A stretch of DNA of 9,995 nt from Pseudomonadota bacterium (GTDB lineage Bacteria; Desulfobacterota; Desulfobacteria; Desulfobacterales; RPRI01): positions 1 to 9,995 of the forward strand of contig JAHJRK010000150.1 of the NCBI GenBank assembly GCA_018830925.1, read 5' to 3'. Under the pieces are notes generated by a model, which did no database searches, had not been told where the DNA came from, and saw only the letters and a list, made by a program, of their open reading frames with translations. Below, one piece after another: positions 1-5,740 of the stretch. Made by a program: the position numbers and the translations under genes. Position 1 is the stretch's first letter. Every line of letters starts with the position of its first letter.

Positions 1-1
1 G

Positions 2-1033
2 AGGCTGAATAGCTATGGGAACTTTGACCGGTCAGGGGAGGAAAGTTTTATCAATTTATTATCTCCGGGTGTAGAAGACTTGGCCAGCAAAAAGGTCTAT
101 CACTTTGATGAGATAGAGAAGAGACCCCTGATAATTATCGTTGGTATCATTTTCCCCCTGTTTTTAATCCTTCTGCTGATAAGGAATATAGAACTGAGGC
201 TTGGAATCAAGAGATGGCTTGTCCAGTGGATAACCTTTATCATCACCAGGCTCGGTGTGCTAAGGGTGAGTGGGTTCTGCCCGGTTCAAAGAACATCCTT
301 TGGGACATTTCCCTTCTTGAACTGCCAGGCCTGTGAAATGGCCACTGGAGCTTGTCCAATAGGTTCTATGCAGGCATTCCTTTGCAACTTAAAATTTCCC
401 TTCTTTATCCTGGGTTCTTTGCTCATAGTTGGCCTGGCCTTAGGCAGGTGGATATGTGGTTGGCTCTGCCCCTTTGGGCTGCTCTCTGACCTATTAGACA
501 AAATTTCTTTCAAGATACGGCTACCTCGCGTGTTTTCTATAGGTAAGTATATCGTTTTAGCCCTTATCCCCATACTCTCTCTGGCCTTCGTTGGGCAAGA
601 CCACCTGCCCTTCTGCACTTACCTTTGCCACAGTGGTTTAGTCTATGGACTACTACCCTATTACCTGACGACAGCCAAACCTGCCTTTAGCCAGGGGCTT
701 TCACATCCCATCCTTTTATATCACATAATCCTGGGGATAGCCTTTTTACTCTTCATTCTGCTCTTTTCAGGCAGGTTCTTCTGTCGTGTTCTCTGCCCTC
801 TGGGTGGATTCCTGGGTCTTTTTAATAAGATCTCTTTAGTCAAGGTGGTCCACTCAAAGAAGAATTGCAATGATTGCAAAAAGTGTGTATCATTATGTCC
901 TATGGGCGTGGATTTACGGAAAGACAATTTCTTAGACTGGACAAACTGCATTATGTGCAGCAGGTGTATTAAGCTCTGTCCCCAAGGGGCACGAAGATGG
1001 AGCTTTGAGAAGTGTAACAGTTTAGCCAAGTGA
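2..1033 (+). CDS. Membrane-bound 4Fe-4S polyferredoxin (NapH-like), 5'-partial
   Basis: Probably an integral-membrane electron-transfer protein; its redox partner is unknown. Hydrophobic segments lie at about nt 128-190, 398-480, 547-595 and 712-825. Cysteine motifs follow the pattern of membrane polyferredoxins: CxxCx6CP (Cys codons at 323, 332, 353), CGWLCP, CTYLCH, CRVLCP, then two C-terminal CxxCxxCxxxCP ferredoxin sites (Cys codons at 866, 875, 884, 896 and at 947, 956, 965, 977), which should bind two [4Fe-4S] clusters. The third membrane motif has His where CP would be usual. The only plausible start inside the window is TTG at 80, which lacks a good ribosome binding site; the frame is open with no stop back to nt 2, so the gene probably begins upstream and is cut by the edge. 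The alternative is a true TTG start giving 317 residues. Family assignment is firm, physiological role is not. Confidence 0.8.
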   Translation, partial: RLNSYGNFDRSGEESFINLLSPGVEDLASKKVYHFDEIEKRPLIIIVGIIFPLFLILLLIRNIELRLGIKRWLVQWITFIITRLGVLRVSGFCPVQRTSFGTFPFLNCQACEMATGACPIGSMQAFLCNLKFPFFILGSLLIVGLALGRWICGWLCPFGLLSDLLDKISFKIRLPRVFSIGKYIVLALIPILSLAFVGQDHLPFCTYLCHSGLVYGLLPYYLTTAKPAFSQGLSHPILLYHIILGIAFLLFILLFSGRFFCRVLCPLGGFLGLFNKISLVKVVHSKKNCNDCKKCVSLCPMGVDLRKDNFLDWTNCIMCSRCIKLCPQGARRWSFEKCNSLAK

Positions 1034-1040
1034 AGAATAG

Positions 1041-1061
1041 TCATTTATCATTTATCATTTA
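1041..1061. repeat. Three perfect tandem heptamers, TCATTTA
   Basis: TCATTTA occurs at 1041-1047, 1048-1054 and 1055-1061 without mismatch. Two looser relatives (TTAGCATT) follow between 1059 and 1080. It begins 7 nt after the polyferredoxin stop codon. No function is evident. Confidence 0.85.
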
Positions 1062-1139
1062 GCATTGCAAATTTAGCATTTAAGGGTTATATGTCAAATG
1101 AAAATGAGCAGCTTATGTTGACCTCTTGTGAGTATCTAA

Positions 1140-1197
1140 ATTTGGATAAAAATCCAAATGACAAAGCCCAAATGTCAAAACTTTTGGTCATTTGGAT
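1140..1197. repeat. Overlapping inverted repeats able to form competing hairpins
   Basis: ATTTGGAT (1140-1147) is complementary to ATCCAAAT (1152-1159), giving an 8-bp stem with a 4-nt loop. The same central arm, extended to ATCCAAATGAC (1152-1162), is complementary to GTCATTTGGAT (1187-1197), an 11-bp stem. The two hairpins share an arm and exclude each other, as in an attenuator. There is no U-tract after either, and the arms are AT-rich, so this may simply come from the repeat content of the region. Confidence 0.55.
1154..1181. repeat. 14-nt imperfect tandem duplication
   Basis: CCAAATGACAAAGC (1154-1167) is followed directly by CCAAATGTCAAAAC (1168-1181), 12 of 14 positions identical. 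It overlaps one arm of the competing hairpins. Confidence 0.75.
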
Positions 1198-1212
1198 ATT
1201 GAATTTTATTTA

Positions 1213-1250
1213 CAGTCTAATGTCTATAGTCTGATGCCTAATGTCTGTCT
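1213..1250. repeat. Degenerate AGTCTAATGTCT-type repeat
   Basis: AGTCTAATGTCT, then AGTCTGATGCCT, then AATGTCTGTCT lie one after another between about 1214 and 1250. They are imperfect copies of a unit of roughly 12-14 nt, different from the other repeats in the same gap. No function is evident. Confidence 0.55.
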
Positions 1251-1298
1251 AAAATTTTCGCCAACCAATTTTCATTAGATATATGTAAAATCTTTTTA

Positions 1299-1327
1299 TT
1301 GTCATAGACTAAAAATGGTGGTAAAAT
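1299..1327 (+). promoter_or_regulatory. Predicted sigma-70-type promoter of the RM operon
   Basis: TTGTCA (1299-1304) and TAAAAT (1322-1327) are separated by exactly 17 nt and each differs from the bacterial consensus hexamer at one position. Transcription would begin near 1334-1335, only two or three nucleotides before the hsdM ATG at 1337. That would explain why hsdM has no Shine-Dalgarno at normal distance (the nearest purine-rich patch, GGTGG, is 15 nt away). The surrounding DNA is AT-rich, so a chance match is possible. Confidence 0.45.
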
Positions 1328-1336
1328 CTTCTTTAG

Positions 1337-3508
1337 ATGGCTATTAAAAAATCTGATCTTTACTCTTCACTCAAGACAAGCTGTGATGAACTACGCGGCG
1401 GCATGGATGCCTCCCAGTATAAAGACTATGTGCTGGTGCTTTTGTTTATCAAATACATCTCCGATAAATATGCTGACATGCCGTATGCCACCATTACTGT
1501 GCCCAAAGGCGCCAGCTTTGAAGATATGGTGTTATTAAAGGGTACGCCCGATATTGGCGATGATATTAACAAGAGAATAATCGGGAAAATTGCCGATGCC
1601 AACAAGCTCACCGGCACTATTGATGTGGCTGATTTCAATAATGCCGATAAACTGGGCAGCGGTAAAGAAATGGTTGACCGCCTTACCAAACTCATCGGCA
1701 TTTTTGAAAACCCTGCTCTGGATTTTAGCAAAAACCGGGCTGAAGGGGATGATATTCTTGGCGATGCCTATGAATACCTGATGCGGCACTTTGCCACCGA
1801 AAGCGGTAAAAGCAAAGGGCAATTCTATACACCCGCCGAAGTAAGCCGTATTATGGCAAAGATTATTACCTTTAATATAAAAATAACATCATCAACCACA
1901 GTGTATGACCCAACCTCCGGCTCCGGCTCACTATTGCTCAAAGTAGCTGATGAATCTGAAGATGGCATGACGATCTACGGACAGGAAATGGATGTGGCTA
2001 CCGCTGCACTTGCCCGCATGAACATGATTCTTCACAACAACCCTACGGCAGAAATCAAACAGGGGAATACCCTCTCCAATCCGCTGTTCTTAGATGATGT
2101 CAACAGCAGGCTAAAGACCTTTGACTTTGCGGTGGCCAATCCTCCTTTCTCGTTCAAATCATGGAGCAACGGTGTGGATGCGGCTAATGACATATATGGC
2201 CGTTTCAAGGATTACGGCATTCCACCTGTCAAAAACGGCGACTATACTTTTTTACTGCACATCATCCGCTCACTCAAAAGCAAAGGAAAGGGTGCTGTCA
2301 TTTTGCCGCATGGGGTGCTGTTCCGTGGCAATGCAGAAGCCGAAATTCGCACCAACATCATCCGCAGGGGTTACATCAAAGGTATTATCGGCTTGCCTGC
2401 CAACCTGTTTTACGGCACTGGCATTCCCGCCTGCATTATTGTGCTGGATAAAGAAAATGCCGAAAACCGCAAAGGCATTTTTATGATTGATGCCAGCAAA
2501 GGCTTTGAAAAAGACGGTAACAAAAACCGTCTGCGTGAGCAGGACATACACAAGATAGTGGATGTATTCAACAAGCAACTGGAAATTGAAAATTATAGCC
2601 GCATGGTGCCGGTAACAGAGATTGAAGCCAATGAGTTTAACCTCAACATTCCCCGATACATTGACAGCCAAGAAGCTGAAGATATTCAAGACATTGAAGC
2701 ACATTTGCTGGGTGATATACCCAATGCCGATATTGATGCTTTGCACCAGTATTGGGAAGTTTATCCGTCCTTAAGAAAAACATTATTCACGGCAGGCGGC
2801 AGAGCCAATTATAGCAAACTGCTTATTACCCATGATGCCGTAAAACCTGCCATTTTTTCTCACCCGGAATTTACGGATTACAGCAAAAGGGTAAATACCG
2901 TATTCAGTCAATGGAAAACAAAAAACACTTCAAAACTGAAAGGCATTACTGTTAATGATAAACCCAAGAAACTGATACACGAAATATCGGAAGATTTACT
3001 GCAAGCCTTCTCCAACTTAAAGCTGATTGATAAATACGATGTTTATCAACACTTCATGGTTTATTGGGCTGAAACCATGCAGGACGATGTATATGCCCTT
3101 GTAAGCGACGGCTGGCAGGCAGGCAAGGAAATTGAAAGACAAGAAAAAAAGAAAGAATGGGAAGGCCGCATCATTCCCAAGCAGATCATCATTAGTCGCT
3201 ATTTTGTGGCAGAGCAAAAAGCCATTGAAAACTTAGCACAGGATATTCTTGAGAAAAATGTATTGTGTAAATATAAAGTCCTCAGTGTTGACGAGATTAA
3301 AACCTTGCTTATAGAGGATAAATGGATGGCTACCCTTGAAAGAGATGTCAAAACCGAGATGGAGCGCATCAGCCAACGGCTTACCGGGCGAATAAAAGAA
3401 CTGGCGGAACGCTATGAAGCCACCTTGCCCGCGCTGACTAACGAAGTGGAAGCATTGGAGAAAAAGGTGCATGCACACTTGAAAAAAATGGGGTTTGTAT
3501 GGAAGTAA
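1337..3508 (+). CDS. hsdM: Type I RM methyltransferase subunit HsdM (N6-adenine)
   Basis: Methylates adenine in the target chosen by HsdS and forms the core of the M2S and R2M2S complexes. An HsdM_N-type helical domain (about residues 1-130, with the ASQYKDYVLVLLFIKYISD stretch) is followed by the N6_Mtase domain: QFYTPAEVSRIM near 165-175, SAM-binding motif I DPTSGSG at 191-197, and catalytic motif IV NPPF at 268-271. All key residues are present. At 723 residues it is longer than classical HsdM of about 500-530; the extra C-terminal part (about 455-723) is largely helical and ends in a Glu/Lys-rich predicted coiled coil, as in the long HsdM variants. The ATG at 1337 is supported by the conserved N-terminus, although no Shine-Dalgarno precedes it. 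It is the first gene of the operon and overlaps the next by 10 nt. Confidence 0.95.
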   Translation: MAIKKSDLYSSLKTSCDELRGGMDASQYKDYVLVLLFIKYISDKYADMPYATITVPKGASFEDMVLLKGTPDIGDDINKRIIGKIADANKLTGTIDVADFNNADKLGSGKEMVDRLTKLIGIFENPALDFSKNRAEGDDILGDAYEYLMRHFATESGKSKGQFYTPAEVSRIMAKIITFNIKITSSTTVYDPTSGSGSLLLKVADESEDGMTIYGQEMDVATAALARMNMILHNNPTAEIKQGNTLSNPLFLDDVNSRLKTFDFAVANPPFSFKSWSNGVDAANDIYGRFKDYGIPPVKNGDYTFLLHIIRSLKSKGKGAVILPHGVLFRGNAEAEIRTNIIRRGYIKGIIGLPANLFYGTGIPACIIVLDKENAENRKGIFMIDASKGFEKDGNKNRLREQDIHKIVDVFNKQLEIENYSRMVPVTEIEANEFNLNIPRYIDSQEAEDIQDIEAHLLGDIPNADIDALHQYWEVYPSLRKTLFTAGGRANYSKLLITHDAVKPAIFSHPEFTDYSKRVNTVFSQWKTKNTSKLKGITVNDKPKKLIHEISEDLLQAFSNLKLIDKYDVYQHFMVYWAETMQDDVYALVSDGWQAGKEIERQEKKKEWEGRIIPKQIIISRYFVAEQKAIENLAQDILEKNVLCKYKVLSVDEIKTLLIEDKWMATLERDVKTEMERISQRLTGRIKELAERYEATLPALTNEVEALEKKVHAHLKKMGFVWK

Positions 3509-4563
3509 AAAATAATGTAACCAGTCTTGTGTTTTATGGCAATTTATTGAGCGATATTAAAACCCGCATTCGTCAAGCACAGGTTAAGGCAACGCTGTCC
3601 GCAAATGCCGAGATGATAGCGATGTATTGGGATGTAGGCCGGATGATCTATGAAAGACAGCAATATGAAGGATGGGGGGCTGGAGTGATTCCCCGATTAG
3701 CAAAAGATATCCAAAATCAATTGCCTGAACTCAAAGGGTTTTCCGAGAGAAATATAAAGTTTATGGTGCAATTTTATAAGGAATATGAAGGAGACACCGC
3801 AATTGGGAAACAGCCTGTTTCCCAATTTGAAAATATGAAACGTGTTTCCCAAATACCATGGGGACATAATATCCTGCTTATGCAGCGGATAAAAGAGTCT
3901 TCTGTTCGTTTCTGGTATATGGAGCAAACAATTCAAAACGGATGGAGCAGGGATACTCTTGGTCTCATGATTAAGAGTAGTGTGCATGCACGGCAGGGAA
4001 AAGCTGTTTCCAATTTCAACATAACCCTGCCGGACCCTCAGTCCGATCTGGCAATAGAAACTCTCAAGGACCCATACATTTTTGATTTTCTTACACTGAC
4101 AGAACCATTTAATGAGCGTGAACTGGAAATAGAACTGATAAAACATCTCGAAAAATTTTTGCTTGAACTGGGTGCTGGATTTTCTTTTGTCGGGAGACAA
4201 TATCAATTGATTGTCAGCGATAAAGACTTTTATATTGACTTGCTGTTTTATCATTTGAAACTGCGATGTTTTATCGTGATTGAACTTAAAAAAGGGGACT
4301 TTAAGCCGGAATACGCAGGCAAGATGAACTTTTACTGTTCCGCAGTTGATGACCTTATTAGACATCCGACTGACCAGCCGACAATCGGGCTTATTTTGTG
4401 TCAGACCAAAGACAGGATTCTTGCCGAGTATGCCTTACGGGATGTGCATAAGCCAATTGGGGTATCTGAATATGAACTGACCCGCGCCCTGCCGGAAAAC
4501 CTGAAATCCAGCCTGCCGAGCATTGAGGAGATTGAAGCAGAGTTTTCTGGGAGGCAGCGATGA
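3499..4563 (+). CDS. DUF1016/YhcG-type PD-(D/E)XK nuclease domain protein
   Basis: Predicted DNA nuclease of the DUF1016 (YhcG) family, 354 residues, the usual length. The N-terminal DUF1016_N helical domain covers about residues 8-95 (IAMYWDVGRMI, GFSERNIKFMVQFY). The conserved PWGHN motif follows a variable linker at about 115, and the C-terminal YhcG-type PD-(D/E)XK fold occupies about 205-335. Visible catalytic candidates are D247 (in FYIDLLFYH) and E262-x-K264 (in VIELKKG), so the site looks intact. The ATG lies inside the end of hsdM (10-nt overlap) and the stop forms ATGA with hsdS, which places it firmly in the RM operon. DUF1016 genes recur inside type I loci, but I know of no settled function; an accessory restriction or helper nuclease is an inference. 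The linker region encodes the 27-nt palindrome listed separately. Confidence 0.88.
   Translation: MEVKNNVTSLVFYGNLLSDIKTRIRQAQVKATLSANAEMIAMYWDVGRMIYERQQYEGWGAGVIPRLAKDIQNQLPELKGFSERNIKFMVQFYKEYEGDTAIGKQPVSQFENMKRVSQIPWGHNILLMQRIKESSVRFWYMEQTIQNGWSRDTLGLMIKSSVHARQGKAVSNFNITLPDPQSDLAIETLKDPYIFDFLTLTEPFNERELEIELIKHLEKFLLELGAGFSFVGRQYQLIVSDKDFYIDLLFYHLKLRCFIVIELKKGDFKPEYAGKMNFYCSAVDDLIRHPTDQPTIGLILCQTKDRILAEYALRDVHKPIGVSEYELTRALPENLKSSLPSIEEIEAEFSGRQR
3801..3827. repeat. 27-nt near-perfect palindrome inside the DUF1016 gene
   Basis: The left arm AATTGGGAAACAG (3801-3813) and right arm CTGTTTCCCAATT (3815-3827) are exact reverse complements around a single C at 3814. TGTTTCCCAA recurs at 3843-3852, exactly 27 nt after its copy at 3816, and CTGTTTCCAATTT, one C short, recurs at 4004-4016. 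The palindrome encodes the linker between the N-terminal domain and PWGHN (residues around AIGKQPVSQF). It could form a strong mRNA hairpin or be a dimeric protein site. Confidence 0.85.
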
Positions 4564-5036
4564 GTAATATTTCAAAAGGATATAAACAGACGGAGGTGGG
4601 GGTGATTCCTGAAGATTGGGAAGTTGAGAAAATTAAAAATGTATCTTCAATAACAACTGGTGCAAAGAATACACAGGACAAGATTGATGATGGACAATAT
4701 CCATTTTTTGTTCGTTCCCAAACCATAGAACACATAAATAGTTATTCATCTGAAGGCGAAGCTGTATTAACAGCAGGGGATGGAGTTGGAACTGGCAAAG
4801 TGTTTCATTACATAAATGGTAAATTCGATTTTCACCAGAGAGTATATAAAATAAGTAACTTTAATAAGAAATTAAACGGTTATTTCTTTTATTTGTATTT
4901 CAGTAATAATTTCTTGAACAGAATTATGTCAATGACCGCAAAGTCATCTGTTGATTCTGTAAGAATGGAAATGATTGCAAATATGCAAATTCCCATTCCC
5001 CCCTCCCCGAACAACAAGCCATCGCCAACGCCTTAA
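4560..5036 (+). CDS. hsdS: HsdS N-terminal fragment (TRD1)
   Basis: The part translated from the annotated start: 158 residues. It opens with a typical HsdS N-terminus (YKQTEVGVIPEDWEVEKI) and contains TRD1, then after IPIPP the out-of-frame tail SPNNKPSPTP and a stop. It lacks the conserved helical region that normally follows TRD1 and contacts HsdM, so alone it is unlikely to assemble a working enzyme. TRD1 coding DNA is AT-rich: 18 G+C in the 60 nt from 4621. Confidence 0.75.
   Translation: MSNISKGYKQTEVGVIPEDWEVEKIKNVSSITTGAKNTQDKIDDGQYPFFVRSQTIEHINSYSSEGEAVLTAGDGVGTGKVFHYINGKFDFHQRVYKISNFNKKLNGYFFYLYFSNNFLNRIMSMTAKSSVDSVRMEMIANMQIPIPPSPNNKPSPTP
4998..5003 (+). repeat. C6 homopolymer at the hsdS frameshift point
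   Basis: Six C, then T, then CCCC (5005-5008). Seven C, or four, would join the two hsdS frames; seven gives the better protein. A comparable C6 run in hsdR (7609-7614) is in frame, so such runs are not always disruptive here. Confidence 0.85.
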
Positions 5037-5140
5037 GTGATGCGGATGCGCTCATTAGCAGCCTCGAAAAACTCATTGCCAAAAAGCGTAATATCAAACA
5101 AGGGGCTATGCAAGAGCTTCTCACCGGCAAAAAACGCCTG
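5009..5140 (+). repeat. hsdS central conserved region (copy 1 of internal repeat)
   Basis: In the restored frame it encodes EQQAIANALSDADALI through KQGAMQELLTGKKRL, the helical spacer between the TRDs. It matches the C-terminal region 594 nt downstream, as expected for HsdS, which is an internal duplication of TRD plus conserved region. The DNA is GC-richer than both TRDs (34 G+C in the 60 nt from 5001). Confidence 0.85.
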
Positions 5141-5740
5141 CCCGGGTTTAGCGGGAAGTGGGAAAAGAAGAAGTTGGGTGAGGTTGCGGAGATTAGAGAT
5201 GGGACACATCAAACTCCGGATTATGTAGATTATGGAATTCCATTTTATAGTGTTGAAAATGTTACTCGCAATGATTTTGATAATACAAAGTATATTACCC
5301 ATGAAGAACACTCTTTTTTGACAAAAAATTACAAAATTGAAAAAGGTGATATTTTAATGACCAGAATTGGTTCGATTGGAGATTGTAAATATGTTGATTG
5401 GGAAGTTAACGCAAGCTTTTATGTTAGTTTAGCGTTATTAAAAATTAAGAAAGAATATTCAGCAAAATTTCTATGCCATTATTCAAACACGGCTTTTTTT
5501 AAGGCAGAACTTAAAATTAACTCGTTGCACTCCGCTATTCCTATGAAAATCAATCTTGGTCAAATATCTAATATCAGATTAAAGATGCCCCCTACCTATG
5601 CCGAACAAACCGCCATAGCCCAAATCCTCAGTGATATGGACACTGAGATTGAGCATTTAGAGCAAAAGCTGGATAAATACAAAATGATAAAGCAGGGCAT
5701 GATGCAGGAACTGCTTACCGGGAAAACGAGGTTGATATGA
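5108..5740 (+). CDS. hsdS: HsdS C-terminal fragment (TRD2 plus conserved region)
   Basis: From the first ATG in this frame after the frameshift, 210 residues: the tail of the central region (MQELLTGKKRLPGF), TRD2 (GKWEKKKLGEVAEI through about NIRLKMP), and the C-terminal conserved helices (AEQTAIAQILSDMDTEI, KQGMMQELLTGKTRL). One TRD with one conserved region is the layout of half-HsdS proteins that pair as dimers. The run GGGG at 5102-5105 sits only 2 nt before the ATG, too close for a good ribosome site, so separate translation is doubtful. The frame is open from about 4991, so in the restored gene this is simply the second half. Confidence 0.7.
   Translation: MQELLTGKKRLPGFSGKWEKKKLGEVAEIRDGTHQTPDYVDYGIPFYSVENVTRNDFDNTKYITHEEHSFLTKNYKIEKGDILMTRIGSIGDCKYVDWEVNASFYVSLALLKIKKEYSAKFLCHYSNTAFFKAELKINSLHSAIPMKINLGQISNIRLKMPPTYAEQTAIAQILSDMDTEIEHLEQKLDKYKMIKQGMMQELLTGKTRLI
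5603..5734 (+). repeat. hsdS C-terminal conserved region (copy 2 of internal repeat)
   Basis: It encodes EQTAIAQILSDMDTEI through KQGMMQELLTGKTRL, paralogous to copy 1 at a constant offset of 594 nt. The nucleotide match is partial, so this is an old internal duplication and not a recent one. Confidence 0.8.

Larger units (their letters stand above)
1034..1336. other. AT-rich intergenic gap with degenerate short repeats
   Basis: This 303-nt gap separates the polyferredoxin gene from the RM operon. I see no tRNA, no convincing coding region and no GC-rich hairpin followed by a T-run that would end the upstream transcript. It holds a TCATTTA triplet repeat, a 14-nt tandem duplication, a set of overlapping inverted repeats, a degenerate AATGTCT-type repeat, and a promoter-like element just before hsdM. 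These are listed separately. Confidence 0.8.
4560..5740 (+). pseudogene. hsdS: Type I RM specificity subunit HsdS, split by a frameshift
   Basis: HsdS holds the two target-recognition domains (TRDs) that set the DNA site for methylation and cleavage. The frame from ATG 4560 (good Shine-Dalgarno GGGAGG at 4549-4554) reads TRD1 and then stops at 5034-5036. The rest, the central conserved region, TRD2 and the C-terminal conserved region, continues in the -1 frame to 5740. Adding one C to the C6 run at 4998-5003 gives IPIPPLPEQQAIANAL at the junction, the standard LPEQ motif, and a 1182-nt gene encoding 393 residues, normal for HsdS. Both halves are otherwise free of stops and well conserved. The gene overlaps its neighbours by ATGA on each side. 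The break may be a real inactivation, a phase-variable off state, recoding, or a base-calling error at the homopolymer. Confidence 0.88.

Noticed and set aside
1091..1234. Small open frame of 47 codons starting MSNENEQLMLTS, with a weak purine run before it.
   Set aside because: It runs through the 14-nt duplication and the AATGTCT repeats; its second half looks like translated repeat DNA, and there is no recognisable motif.
2270..2746. Minus-strand open frame (158 codons) opposite hsdM.
   Set aside because: It is antisense to the conserved methylase core and has no recognisable domain.
3697..4365. Long minus-strand open frame (222 codons) opposite the DUF1016 gene.
   Set aside because: The plus-strand gene has clear family motifs; the antisense peptide has none and no ribosome site was seen.
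4995..5010. Programmed -1 ribosomal frameshift at the C6 run.
   Set aside because: Only the first nucleotide prevents a standard slippery heptamer (T CCC CCC instead of C CCC CCC), and no clear downstream stem or upstream Shine-Dalgarno-like stimulator was found. Kept only as a minor alternative to a length change.
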